DNA from: Ligula intestinalis | Taxonomy: Eukaryota; Platyhelminthes; Cestoda; Diphyllobothriidea; Diphyllobothriidae | Reading direction: 5' to 3' | Assembly (NCBI GenBank): GCA_036362985.1 | Contig: JAYGXS010000004.1 | Coordinates: 19,338,559-19,402,558, forward strand | DNA: 64,000 nucleotides | Shown here: positions 1-12,129 of the stretch, one piece after another | How positions within the stretch are numbered: the stretch's first letter is position 1 | Layout of the letters: every line of letters begins with the position of its first letter | The notes under the pieces: model-generated | Databases searched by the model: none | Seen by the model: only the letters and a program-made list of their open reading frames with translations | Told to the model about the DNA's origin: nothing | Translations under genes and position numbers: made by a program

Positions 1-184
1 GGCCCGAAGTGCTCGTGGCCAATCAGCTCTGGCCAAGCGCTCTCCAGTCCTCAGGTCCATTCATGCACCGACAGACTTGGGATTCCAACTCCGCGCGGTG
101 CGGTGCGGTCGGCGACGCCACCCTCTTCCACTGGCCTCACGGTCGGACGCCCCGCAAGACCTATTGGCAACTTTTCCCCTAACT

Positions 185-300
185 CTTCTGTAGACAATAT
201 ACTGTTCCTTCGACTCTGGCTTTCCCAAGACCTCTTCCATCTCCTAAGGAACCGGGCCTGGAAGATTGTAGGTGTTAGAGTCAACCGTCTTAGCCTTAAA
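185..300 (+). repeat. R7 dispersed repeat, copy 1
   Basis: ACAATATACTGTTCCTTCGA, CTTTCCCAAGACCTCTTCC, AGATTGTAGGTGTTAGAGT and CAACCGTCTTAGCCTTAA match the 4.42-4.52 kb copy over about 110 bp. Confidence 0.55.
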
Positions 301-939
301 TCCTATACAAGTACTGGGCTAAGAACACAGTTTGATCTAAAACCTTCACATCGTCATCTCTCCGATCTATGTCAGCCTCAACGTCAACTCTAACGAGCGC
401 CATCTTGCGTTTAACTTCGAGGAGCTTGCCTTCGAGTTCGACTTCGCGTATAAGCCGTTTCTTATGGTACTGGACAATTTTTAAAACCCCTAAAGGAGAA
501 TTATTTTGGCGACTGAAAACATGTTAGAGCCTAATTTTCAAGAGGCGGCAGGAACGTCAGGGGGTTTTGGCTTCTTCCTGACACTTTGTTTCGTCTTCCT
601 GGAATATTTTACCCGAAAGTATCTAAACCTTGGAAGATTTTATCATTGAAGATGTTCACTGCAACCGATAAGTGTTAACTGTCTAGCAATGTAGCTCCTA
701 ATTCAGTACCCTACAGTAACTCAGAATAGAACGACAGCGTTGCAATTTTACGGTACTGCTTCTCAATAATCAAGGGTAAACAAAGCACAATACTTGACAG
801 TTGATATCTGTAGATAACAAATAAGTCGTCCAAATTTAAATGCTTGACTCCAGACAAATATATCATTATTTGGCGGGGGGGGGGAGTGTTGGCTGAATTG
901 AATAATTTATTTGACCCAGTCGATAAAAATTTGGTGGCC

Positions 940-1060
940 TCTGTGGAATTCGAGACCCCGCCAGCGAGGAGAATGCTTTAGTACCCCCTAATGTGATTAA
1001 ACTCACGGCCACCGGTGGGGGCCTCGTAGCTCAGTTGGTTAGAGCGTTGGCTGTATGTTG
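940..1060 (+). repeat. tRNA-like head and partial B-box region
   Basis: GCCTCGTAGCTCAGTTGGTT followed by AGAGCGTTGGCTGTA (1022-1055) is a clean tRNA 5' half with A-box. Immediately afterwards the sequence departs and no B-box follows. Just upstream on the minus strand (943-965) there is a B-box-like string resembling S2. It appears to be a broken, possibly rearranged S2-type unit. Confidence 0.4.
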
Positions 1061-1255
1061 AGTCCACGCTCACACCCACGCCGTTTCGCGCTGCCGTCAC
1101 GGCGTGCGTCCTTGGTCGGGAACTGGGTCACGCCTCCTGGTCGCGTGCAGGGGGAGGGTACACCAAAACGTCTGTTGACGGATTTGTGTTCAGATATCCA
1201 GCGCCCCCCCCTAGTAGTTCGCACCATCATTAGCCACGTACCCGTGAAGGTAAAT

Positions 1256-1665
1256 TCACGGCCTTATTCCAGGGGTGCGGGTACCGATCTGAGACAGTGG
1301 GCCGCCTCTTCGCACAGCTCGCTTGTGTTCCATTATTAAGGAGCTTAGTCGTCCACCGGCCTTCCCTGTATAATGGCAAGAACAGTCGCGGCATGGTACG
1401 TGATAAAGGACACCAGACTGCCTAGTCGGTCCTTTACTTATGTGATTTGAGTATGCAAGATAGCAGTCACCGAACTCTTTAGTAATACCTTCCGTTTCTT
1501 CTGATACATTATTTATATACAGTAGAGGGTGCCACAATGTTGGCGACTCGCCTAGATTTGTTTGGTATCATCGGAACCAACTAACAAGGAATGGATACCC
1601 GAATGGCTTCGTCAGCCGCTGCCTCCGTACGCGCTCACGGGGACCAGAGTTGCGGTAGAGCAGCA
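1256..1665 (-). pseudogene. Penelope-like element fragment, GIY-YIG endonuclease region, internally rearranged (PLE-A)
   Basis: PLEs are retroelements with a reverse transcriptase followed by a C-terminal GIY-YIG endonuclease. The minus strand of 1256-1537 is open for 93 codons and resembles the endonuclease: GVLYHVPCRDC, then YTG (YIG position), then EHKRAVRRG. The same module occurs at 57.1-57.7 kb, which fixes the reading. The upstream part of the module (motif NGYPNGF, then SRCLRTR) lies at about 1576-1662 but reads on the plus strand, opposite to the endonuclease. The fragment has therefore suffered a small inversion. No reverse transcriptase is present, so this is a dead remnant. Confidence 0.72.
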
Positions 1666-3062
1666 ACACTGAAAATAACCAGTGAATAGTAGCCATGGTA
1701 AAGGGTGAATTGTGCTAAAACATATCAAACCCTTTCCTCAAGACTCCTTTTCAGTGGCTGTTTTCGGGGTCATCGCTCTAACACATTCTATTGACTAGGA
1801 AAAACTGAAATACTCCGTTCGCTTAACGTGACTCCTTCAGTGGTTGCATGGGTATTATGTATTATGCATTCTTTTCATGGTATATTTTGTAGAATTCGTA
1901 GAATCCTACAACAAACTGGTAGTTGTTCATGCTCTCTCGCCCTCTGTACTAACAGTGCAGTTTAAACTGTGCCCCAAATCAACACAAAGACAAACACGGA
2001 TTGGGAAGGTAAAAGCCCCTCTCGCTCTCTCCCTTCGTCGTGTCTTTCTCCTCTATCAATCTTAAACGACGGCGAAATAAGCCGTGCAGATATAAAAAAA
2101 ATATGATTGATGCAACACCTGAAAATTCTGTCCATGTTTTTGAGCTGTTGAACTCGTGCTGGACCGAATCCTCAGGGATAACAGCCAAGTATGACGATCG
2201 ATGGTTTTGTCGAGTGTCAGCCTGTCGACTAGCAGTGTTACCGGTTGAGATAAAATTCAAACTGCTACTATTACTGTGGCAGAAAACTTATATTCCTGTC
2301 TGGCTTCCTCGTTCAATGTCAACTACCTCACCATGGGAATATTTTAAAGGGTGTATTAAAATGTGACGCTGCTTCTTCCATCATTTTTCCTCATTATGCC
2401 CTTAAACAGAAAAATCAGTTAGGTTTTCTCGAGTAATACTTGTTTATCTATACTGCCATGAAAAAAGATATCTAGAGTCGTCTATAAGATGTGGTGTAGT
2501 CGTCGACAAAGCAACTACGTCGGAGAAACTGTCAGACTTCTCAAGACGTGAACTGCCGAACACGCGGCAGTAGTGCGGCGAAATGATGCCAATTCTCAAG
2601 TCGTGGCTCATTTGACGAGATCTGGCCACCAATTAAAATTTTATAAGGCCGAAATTCTCACGAGAGGTTATAATCGTGCGAGCTGAGACTTACTTGAGTC
2701 GTGGGTCACGGGCCCTCAATCCATTAACTATTGCAGCGACTTACCCTATCCATATTCGGTGCTGAGGCTCAATTTGACCAAAGCGAGTGACCACTTCGGG
2801 ACGAACATGCCACCGTGTCGTCTTACGCCAACACCAGGGAACCAGATGGCAGAATAATCATCACTTCCAATTCCACCACGATTGCTGCAAGTTCAGCAGT
2901 TCACGGCGCGCATGCCGGTCAACAAGCCATTCATGCACAAATGGACGATTATGGTTGATTGTCCATATTTCTCATATGTGTGCACTAATGACCGTGTTCA
3001 ATAAAAACTGCAACTTGGTGTGCACGTATCACCCGTTTCTGCTGTTTTTTTTGCTCATGTCT

Positions 3063-3110
3063 CTGATGAAGAATCCGTGATGGATGTCGAAACGTCAGGC
3101 TAATAAAAGG
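3063..3110 (+). ncRNA. Hammerhead-ribozyme-like motif with AATAAA
   Basis: CTGATGA (3063-3069), a short stem ATCC/GGAT, then GAAAC (3089-3093) directly followed by GTC, and AATAAA shortly after. CUGAUGA-stem-GAAAC is the conserved core of type I hammerhead ribozymes reported in Penelope-like elements. Here an extra base lies next to the core and stem II has a bulge, so activity is uncertain. Confidence 0.35.
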
Positions 3111-3289
3111 GTTGTCCCAGGGATGAAATCTTTTTCTCAATTACTTCCTTGGACTCGCAGGTTTGCTTGCTTGTCTACAAACTACAAACGCTGTGTGTGA
3201 ATATTTTAACGGAGCTTCAGAGGCACGCACCAGGAATGACGCATCACATTCTGTGTTAGACCGTATCCATTAATCTGGGCAGGACGCCT

Positions 3290-3400
3290 ATCACAGGGGG
3301 TTAAATAAGTTAAACCCTAGCAACTACGATCTTCAGACCATGGTTACTAAGTGGAAAAGAATTAAATGCAGGCCAGAGTAGTAGGAACAGTATACTGTGT
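3290..3400 (-). repeat. R7 dispersed repeat, copy 2
   Basis: Reversed, it reads ACAGTATACTGTTCCTACTA, CTCTGGCC, AACCATGGTCTGAAGATCG and TTTAACTTATTTAACCCCCT, matching the 63.1-63.2 kb copy. Confidence 0.5.
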
Positions 3401-3854
3401 ACAGAGAGAAGCGAAGAATATTAGGGAAGAAGATTGACTACGGAGAGCACGACCTTCCGCTGGGGCGGCGTGATCCGAAGTGTGGCGTAGTTGCAGGAAA
3501 TCCCCGCGGCCCAGAGAGCAAGCGTTCACGCGTGCAGGCTTGCTATTCGTCGCCGGCCCAGAAGGCATCTATGCGGCAACTATGATTGGCTGTTCCCAGA
3601 TGTCGAGACCAACGGCTGCGGGACTTCAGGAAAGTTCACTTCGACGCGAGCTAGTCACCACATGCCCGTGTCTTTCCTGCTCTTTCTTCCCAACGCGTAT
3701 TATGTGTCTGCAGTTATTTAATGGGGCATTTTATTCTGAAGCCAGTCGAAAGCAGCCACCAATACAGAAAAGAAACTGCAGTTCGAGCGTCATTACCGAC
3801 GAGGACTACAGCAAGAAGAGCACAGGTAAGAGGAGTTGTGATTGATTATATTTA

Positions 3855-4165
3855 TAGTGATAGTAGACTTGCGTTGCATCTGCCACACTCTCTCTTCCTC
3901 CCACACTTAGGCCAGGGGTCATGACATCGTCAAGAATATTGGAGTTGGGAGAGGGCGCCGGTGGCTGACGCGGCCGGAGCCGTCCCAAGGTGTGCGCCAC
4001 AGCTGGTTCACGTCGCAGCTGAGTGGGAGTACTATTAAGGACATACTGAGAAAAGGTGATAACAGTCTGACTCTTAGTCCACCAGTCAGCCACTCCACAC
4101 AAATACACACTGGGCTAACCGCGTGGTCCGAGTTATCCTGTAGTGGTCGTGTCTGTCCGACGCCC
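3855..4165 (+). repeat. R1 dispersed repeat, block 1
   Basis: It begins GTAGACTTGCGTTGCATCTG and includes GGTGGCTGACGCGGCC and CAGTCTGACTCTTAGTCC. The same modules recur at 53.7 and 33.0 kb (reverse). There is no coding content; the class is unknown. Confidence 0.55.
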
Positions 4166-4409
4166 TCCTAACTCTTGACGCCCCGGTCAAGGTCACTTAG
4201 AGCAGGACCATGCGCGAATGCACTTTTCGGCGTGCCTCCGACCAGACACAAACCGGCACGCGAGACACGGACCCCCCACGTCGGCGTCTAGTCTCGCGCC
4301 TTCTAACCAATCACCAAAGGGTCAAAGAGAGCTTTCGGTGGCCGCGGGAGATTACTGCCACGCGCCCTCCCGGCTGAACGCCATACTGGACCGAGTGGCA
4401 CCTTTCCCC

Positions 4410-4525
4410 CTAACTCTGCTGTAAACAATATATTGTTCCTACTACTGTGACCTTCCCAAGACTTCTTTCAAGGAACGGGCCCCGGAAGATTGTAGCTGTT
4501 AGGGTTAACCGTCTTAGCCTTAACA
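4410..4525 (+). repeat. R7 dispersed repeat, copy 3
   Basis: ACAATATATTGTTCCTACTA, CCTTCCCAAGACTTCTTTC, AGATTGTAGCTGTTAGGGT and AACCGTCTTAGCCTTAACAC. It lies between R1 blocks 1 and 2, so R7 may be part of the same larger element. Confidence 0.55.
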
Positions 4526-5040
4526 CCTAGAATCCCGTCAGTTGGCAACCTTCTAAGCCAGGTCTTTTAGCGTACCGTGCTAGCTTCAACCGCATCAGAT
4601 TACTTGCAGAGAAGAAGTTGCTCTGAGTAGTTGACCTCACTCTCAGGCCGCAGACGCTGTCCAAGCCGGTCAGTGGACCGGTGCGGGGAATGGGCGCAGA
4701 TGCTGATACATCTAGTGACCTCGCCTATGCGTATGTCATGCAATATATGGCCTCCAAACAAAAGCACTAGGGTCGCATATAAATGGGAGTTGAGCGGTTC
4801 ACATTCCACATGAGCGAAAGTGCCAGACGGTGTGGTGGGAAGGAGTCATTGCAGGCTAACTCTCAGACCACCGGTCAGCATAAACATACCCTGGACTGAC
4901 TGTGAGGTTTGCGTGCAATTGCCAGTTTGCAACCTTATAAGCCACGGCGCTTTAAGCCCCGAGAAAGTCTCGGACTCGTATAACACACGTAGCCGAGCCG
5001 GGAGTCATACCTCCCTGTCAGATGAGAGGTGCTGAGTGCA
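4525..5040 (+). repeat. R1 dispersed repeat, block 2
   Basis: It contains the GTCAGTTGGCAACCTTCTAA and AGCGTACCGTG module, then CCGGTCAGTGGACCGGTGCG, and a second partial set (GTCATTGCAGGCTAACTCTC, AACCTTATAAGCCACGGC). Two partial R1 units seem to be joined. Confidence 0.5.
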
Positions 5041-7500
5041 AACGCATGATATGTGCTGTCGGGCGTCGTGACCGGGCCTCATGCAGATGCTGGTGAGGAA
5101 GGATGTGACAGTTTAGTGTAGCCGTCGGTGTTCCGCCGCAGTTTTCCGTAAGAAATGTGGTACTACAAAAAGATTAGATGGTACTGTGCAGTGACTGGCC
5201 TGGATTGAAGCCCCCGTCCACGTGTGCCACAACGCGGTTACTTCTTCCTACTGACTTTATCAGACCATACAAACACGCCATTTGACCCTGGAGCTGCAAA
5301 ATATCACCCGCGGGAACGCTCGAACTCCCGCACGTCCGCCCTGTCACCTCACCCTGGTTGCGAGCATTCCGGCTTCAAAGCCCTCATTGACCACCTTTAC
5401 TTCCTCCTGGTGATGGACCGTTGTGTACCTTTCTCTAGACCAATTAATGATATTTGCGGATAATTGAGCATTCGGTAGGACCTGGCTGAATTTAAATTTC
5501 CTTATACACGCTGCTGTAAAGACATCCAGTAGACGAATGTAACGTACTTTGGCCACAGTGGAGAGGATTCGAGTCCTCCTGTCTATGTTCCACGGGTTCA
5601 AACTCGTTTTTTTTGTCTGCACATACGCAGAGTTCGTTGTGAACACGGTCATGTTTTGTGGGGGGCGGACCCCTTTGTGTTTTTTAACATTTTTATTAAA
5701 ATGTAGTCCAATATCTTTACAAACTTTGTTCCTTCTGAGTATTTTTCATGTGCATATTCAGGGGTCTAGCACCGTTATTCAATGGTTTTTTTTCTCCACT
5801 GAGACGCCGTGTTCGAAACCGCAGTTCCTAATGAGTTCTTCCCGTTTCATCGGAAAAGATCAATTTTACAGTATCCACGAGCCGGGGAAAAAAGTGAGAA
5901 AAACGTCTGATTTATAAATGTCCCCCCCTTTGCGCAGAAAGTTTCTACAATCTGTTTTGAGCTATCGCATTTTTGTCTGGTTTACCTTCCGAGGAAATTG
6001 ACGCACGAATGTGTGGAGTAAATCCTTTGAAACAACCTTCGGACTGAGCTTAAAAAGTTTTGTTCTAAAGAATTTGATCCGAGTTTGTGAGCTCCAAGTG
6101 CGTCGTATAGTGAGGAAAATCCGAGGCGAGGTCCACCAGCTGGAGAGAAGAAAGCTAGACGATATCATGATTATGCTGTTCGTCGACTTCTGTCCCAACC
6201 ACGGTATGGGTTAAATCTACGTACGCCTACTGTAATGCTACCCTAACGAAAGATAAGAGTAAGGACAGGGAAATAAGGCTCTATTTACACGTGAAGATAG
6301 GCGAGAGAAATGATTTACAGTGTGAATTGAAGTGCCTCTGGGGTGTTATGTAAAGATAAAAGGGTTTGACTGAAGGTATGCAAGCTGAAGCCGACTCATT
6401 ACAGTGTTAATTCAGGTCTTTTTGTATTTCCGCGGCTCATCACCGTCTCCGTCAATGTAAACTATTTGGCTCAAGTCTGAACGTGCACTTAGATGATGAC
6501 GGCGATATGAAACGGATGGTCCACCCGCGCCGACAGAGAGAGGAAGGGGATGGAAAGGTCAGAAGTGAAGAGTCGTGCTCCGTTTCCGTCAGTACTGTTT
6601 GTGTTCTCAGCAGTGTAGCCTACCGATATCACAGATGGTGTATGCGTGGGACAGGGGCGTGGTTTCAACAGACTTGTAGTGGACATCGTCGGGCATCAAC
6701 TTTCTAAAAGGGAAATCACCACACATACACACGTTAGATACTTTTACGTAAAAAAAAACTTCCTGAGTACAAAAAGAACACTTTAAGCGCCGGGGTGTTA
6801 CCTCGGTACTACCATCCATTACTAACCACGACTCAGAGGCCGATGCAGGGGGGGGGGGGGAAAGCAAAGTTATGCGGGTAACCCCACGTTGCGCCGAGCA
6901 GGTGGGGGGAGGTCAAACTGACAGCCTCTTTCTCTGCATCAACCCCATAAACTCCATGAGCAAAGCAGCCATTTCTAGCATCGGTTGATGAGGGGATGAT
7001 GCTTTCGCTGGAACTGTTTTGCGTTGCTTTTCGTGGGACAGCTATGCTTGCCAAGTCGATGGAAGCTTAAAGAAGCACCTTTGATAGACGTGTACCAAAG
7101 TAGCACCAAAGTAAATACATGTACTAACTTTATTCAGTCTATTCTTTCTTCTGAGTTTGTTCCCATGGTCTCTTGTGATACTCGTCAATGCATGCAGCGC
7201 AGAAGCGGTGGCATGCTACCGCCTCTGACATGGTCTCTTGCCGCAAGAAAGTCCGTGTACTAGAATGTGCTAAGAAGAAGGGATTGCCAGTCTATTCGAT
7301 CAGTAAGAAAGGGAACCTTATTCTTCTATTATTGTGATTTGAACGGAAGATCCACTGGTAGTTGAAACTCCGTGAACTTTTATAACTAGTTTATCCCTGG
7401 AGTAGTATATGGCCTCTAGGAGGAGTACAAACAGCTTATTCGGTAGATCCCTAAGTACTACGGTTGATTAATTCAATTAATGCTAGGACGTCTTCTTCAA
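5041..7500. other. No recognisable gene, 5.0-7.5 kb
   Basis: Short open frames (up to about 122 codons at 5549-5917) lack recognisable motifs or flanking splice evidence. A 13-base poly-G lies at 6847. Nothing else can be supported. Confidence 0.6.
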
Positions 7501-7510
7501 AATGGCATAT

Positions 7511-8466
7511 ACAGTACGCGCTAGAATTCGTGCGAAATGCCGCCATATGTCAAAGATTGATGCTCTTTCGCTAATCGGCATTGACTCAGATTGTGATACT
7601 GATTATCATGTGGTCTATTCTGAAGTTATTTCAGTCATGATGGGATGTGGGCTTTTTAAAGAGTCTCGTTCTGACCACTAACAAAACGTATGTACTGTAA
7701 AAAGTAACCACTTAAAAATTATGCGTTTTTATCACTGGTTTTGACTGCCTTTACAAATTCAAACATATTCTATGGGAAACGTGCACGAAAGATTATTCCT
7801 TGTACTCGTTTGATAGTAAATTACGCCTTCTTTAAATTTTATACTCAAAGAAAGGGCAGCTTTCGGTTTTAAAAAGTTGCCCAATTGCCGAATAATTGTC
7901 TAGCCTACTGACTGCTACACTCGAATTCAAGGTTTAAAAACTGCGCACTGTGTACATCCTGTTTAAGGAAAAGTACGTTTTCGCCTACAGTTTGAGGAAG
8001 AAGTCACATAGTTCTCATAAAATGTTGCAAAAGATGTATGATGTATTATAGTGAACACCCAACAATCGTAAGAAAGCTCATAATTAGAAATTTTTCACAA
8101 AACGAAAGGATACGCTTTCTTTAAGTACAAAATTTAAAGGAGGCGTAATTAACTACCAAAAGAGTACAAGAAATAATTGTTTCGTCTATGTTTTTTATAA
8201 AACATATTTGAATTTATAAAGGCAGTCAAAATCAATGATGAAAACGCATACTATTTAAATAGTTACTTTTTGCAGTACATACGTTTTGTTAGTGGTCAGA
8301 ACTAAGCTCCTTAAAAAGCCTGCATCTTATCATGACTGAAATAACTTCACAATAGACTACACGATAATCAATATCACAACCCGAGTCAATGCCGATTAGC
8401 GAAAGAGTATAAATCTGTGGAATATCTCGGCATGTTGCTCGAATTCTGGCGCGTACTGTATCCCTA
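7511..8466. mobile_element. R4 inverted-repeat element, copy 1 (arms about 370 bp)
   Basis: Arm 7511-7875 is the reverse complement of 8088-8466 at roughly 80% identity, with a spacer of about 210 bp. Shared blocks include CTTTCGCTAATCGGCATTGA, TCTGACCACTAACAAAACGT and TAATTACGCC. Both arms keep a short reading frame ending SLIGIDS...SDH-stop, but differences between arms are not concentrated at silent positions, so I do not call it a gene. Confidence 0.7.
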
Positions 8467-8469
8467 AGA

Positions 8470-9704
8470 GATAAAAATTGAATGGAAAATCGGGAAAACC
8501 AATACCAATCGAAAAGGCCATGTTTGCAGGGCGTCGTAAGTAAAATTATGTTGAGATGCACTTGCCGAAGACAAAGTGCAAAGTGGTCGGACCCACTGCT
8601 CACGCATTGATGGTCCAGAGGGTTGTGGACTCTATCAGATTACCGATGTTAGGTTAGGTACTTATACATCCACAAACGATATGCAGCGACGCTGCTTCCC
8701 ATGAGTGGACGCGAAATAGAAGCAAGCTGAAAATTATATTTTGGTGAATGGCCCAATTAATCGATGACTTAATCTGGGCGGGTACGATCACAGAACTGTC
8801 ATTAATCAGGAAAATTACATTTACCCGAATATAGGTGTGCACACACTCAGCAAATCCGGAGGACTTGATTAGACAGCACACTTCAGCTCTTACAGACAAC
8901 TCGCGGATTTCCATAGCACTGACTTCAGGAGCATTTGGGTGTTATTTAATTTGGGGTCAATTCTTGCAATATAGACGACATATTTTAAATCTGATTCCGA
9001 GTACCTATTGCGGTTGGCATCACGCTAAAATGGCACTCGAAAAGACAACCGCTGGCAAGCTATGTTGCCATGGCATTCGATAGTTTTTTTAGTTTGGCAA
9101 CACAAATGCGGCGGATTTCCGGTCAAAGTTTGCAGGCGCTGATACCAAGTCATCGAAATTGGGGACTGAGGGTTGAACTTCCAAGTACGAGCCACTTGCG
9201 GAAGACCGTGTGTACAGACGTGCAGATTAGCGTTGCGGAGTTTGAAGGCGCTGTGGTGTTCTCACAGCCGGCTGAGTATACACTGGCATACTGAGCAAAA
9301 GAAAATGCGAGAATGCTCGTTGTTCAGGCAGCGGGTCCTCACTGAAATTCTGCAGGTGCCCGTAGAGTGCGCCAAGGCAACGACAGACAAGAGCCGCGGA
9401 CAGGACTATCGTCTGATGAGACGGGGGGGGAACGGTAAGGGGGAGGGCAGATGTTGCCATGGCGTCGTGGTTCTACAGTCCCCACCCCGAAGTAGTAGTG
9501 GGGGTGTGCGGGGGAGAGGACCAAACTGCTGTGACAGATTTAAATTACCTGCTGGCGCCAGCGTGACACCGGCGGCCCAGACAGTAAAACGTGAGGAGAG
9601 CTGAAGCTTATGAGCAGGGGGGGGGGGGGAGGGGAAGAAGAGGGGTGGTTTTTTTCGGTAGAAGGGTCCGGCCGGGCGGGGTTTTTTTTGGGGTGAGGGG
9701 GGGA

Positions 9705-9738
<34 letters not shown>

Positions 9739-11620
9739 AGAGGCAAGGAAGAGTGATTGTATTCACTGTAAGACTGTCCTGCCGCAGCCGTTTTTGTTCC
9801 GAGTTGGTGAGGCTGAGAGAGGGAGGGGGGGGTGAGAGGAAGGGCCAACAGGTTTGTGTGCCGCCACCGAGGACTTGCCAACCGCGGGCTCAGGGGAATG
9901 ACGTCAAGTAAATTGGCGCCGTGTTCTAATGTCTCTCACGTCGCGGGGCCAAATTTCCCCGAAAAACGGACAAATGAGCTCGCACAAGACGGGGAGGGGA
10001 GGGGGTTGACAGCAACGTCTGCTCGCCCCCTTCAAGCGATCTACTTAGGCATTAATTACACAGAAGAGAGAGTGTTCAACACAGGAACAGGGTCCCGCGA
10101 AACACTACACAATCTGTCAGGTGGGTAGGTCTGCCAGGAAGCGAGCACATCCTGGTGAGTTAGGTTGTGGAGCCGTCTAGCAGGGGGTTGTTAGCTGAGA
10201 GCATCGGTCCTTTTATAGAAGAGTCAGAGAAGCCTTGTAAACAAGTGTTTTGTAGAGGGTGGAATGAACGAAAGAAATTTAAAAAAAGCCGTTTTGAGAT
10301 AAGTTCCCTCCACTATAGGTGTTTTGATGCACCTTAGGACACAACTACCCGGCAGCTTGTTACTAATGCTTCAGACTACGAAACACAGTAGTTCGAGAGG
10401 GTTAATGATTATGGAAGTCTATACACTTAGCTAAAAACTGCAATATAATGACACTTCACTAACACTTATTAAGTAAAGCTCAGGTTCCACATCCCGCTCC
10501 TCTGTGGGTCAAAACGCACTTTCAGACGCCCTCCAGCACGTGGAAGTATGATCGTCTTAGAATTCCAATTCCTGAGTTAATACATAACCGATCTGCAGCA
10601 ACACAGGCTGACAGGTGGCAAGGCACCGACGCAGTGCTTAGGACCCAGCTGGTAGTTCCCTACGGACCATTTTTGATGTGCGCGCGTGCGCATGTTTGTG
10701 TTTCTAGTCTCAACTAGTGGTCGGGGTTATGCTTAGCTAAAAATGAAGGTAAATAAGCCCGAATCAGCTGTCTGCACGAATCTACTCCACCAAACTCTGT
10801 CGTCTCCCTCCGCAAGCATGCCGTTTCATGGTGAAGCTTTATGTTTACTTACATCCTGGTCATCGTGACAGGAGTATGTGTTGCTTTTTATCGTGAAAAT
10901 AAGAATGATCTTCTCAAAATAGAGCATATTACCTTGTTTTCTCTCTCGAACCATCTTGTGAGCGGCGGCAAGTTCATGCACAAGAACTTGAAAACAACTT
11001 GCAGGTGGTTAACAAAACGTAAAAAATTGGGAGAGGACATGTTTTTAAAAAATGGTTTCAAATTAATTGCTGAAGTCGAGATGTAAGCCTTTTGACAATT
11101 AACTTTGATAAAAGTGTTAGTAAGCATGAAAAATACTTTCGTTATAGTATGTTTACATTCTCTTCTGGGAAATATGGCTGCGTTCATATAACTCTGAATT
11201 TATCCATCGGAACGCCTTTTGGGGAAACAGGTCAGTGACGCTCGAAAATAGGCTTTGCAAGACATTTATTTGAGATTATATCTCATAATGAACAGGTTCT
11301 TAACTGAACCGGAGACAAGACTTTAATTTCCCTAACATTTCGAGCAACTGCCAAAATGAGTGGATACACCGGGGGTTTGTTGCATTCAGATGATGCATTC
11401 GCTGTATAGTTATATCTCTGCTTAAGCGAGGAGCTCCCACAAGCGTCTTAGGTGTCAGTTCTTGGTACGCTAATGGTTTGCTGGGCCGCACCTGACACGT
11501 TAATGGGCGCGAATTTCCCATTGCTGCTGGTAATTGAGGTGATAATTGCTCTGCCATTTAGCTCACTCCTTCTGTCACTGGAGGCAGCTTGCTGTCCTAA
11601 CACAACTAAATTACTCTGCC
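8470..11620. other. No recognisable gene, 8.5-11.6 kb
   Basis: A GC- and G-rich section (9.3-10.0 kb) is followed by AT-rich sequence. The longest open frame (9173-9604 plus) runs into low-complexity sequence and has no domain I recognise. Confidence 0.55.
9600..9745 (+). repeat. Poly-G/purine low-complexity block
   Basis: It includes an uninterrupted G run of about 28 bases (around 9709-9737), preceded by G runs mixed with T and A homopolymers. It could form G-quadruplexes, or be a read or gap-fill artefact. Confidence 0.8.
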
Positions 11621-11624
11621 CAGG

Positions 11625-12110
11625 CAAGGTCTGGGGACTGGACAGGGAGGGGTCGTTGCGCTTTTCGATGGAATTAGAGCCTGGAGAACCAAGACTCAGA
11701 CAGCTATCGACTCACGCAGTTGTCATCTTTTGCGCGACAAACTGGGACGCGTCAAGCCTTGCAGTATGGCCGGGTTTCGTCGAATGAGCCACAACTTCAG
11801 AGTCCGCATCTTTTATCACTGCCGGTGCGGGCTCAGCTATTCGCGTCCCGAGTATTATTCCCACTTCTCTGGTGCAACTGCTTTACTCACAACCGAACCG
11901 GCTTCGATTACTAATAGCAGCCAACTTTTCGATCTAATCGGTTCCCTCCAGTCACCGCCTCTGGTCTGTGTGTAACCCCAAATCCAAGTGGTGTGAGAAG
12001 TTGGCCGATGACTTCTGGGAGTTTTGTGACACAAAAGATGTCCGCCAATATCTGGAAGCTGTGAGATATGGTTTCTCGTCTCGTTTTGACAGTCACCGAT
12101 CGGTATAGCC
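11625..12110 (-). pseudogene. Penelope-like element fragment of a second lineage (PLE-C)
   Basis: On the minus strand a recognisable series appears: LPEVIGQLLTPLGFGVTHRP, then after a stop LGTRIAEPAPAV, VVAHSTKPGHT, DNCVSR with a stop, SESWFS, and after a frameshift GSNSIEKRND. This is the conserved path from the linker through the GIY-YIG domain to the C-terminus in PLEs. The wording differs from PLE-A and PLE-B (INRHVDIPP ending against SIEKRND), so it represents another lineage. Several stops and at least one frameshift are present, and the GIY core itself is poorly preserved. Confidence 0.62.
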
Positions 12111-12129
12111 ACTGGCTCGGCGCACACTT

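Noticed and set aside
9173..9604. 143-codon frame, the second longest single frame after LMO4 exon coding
   Set aside because: No recognisable motif, it runs into G-rich low-complexity sequence, and no splice sites or homologous copy support it.
11452..11787. 111-codon plus-strand frame
   Set aside because: It partly overlaps the antisense of the PLE-C remnant and has no motif of its own.
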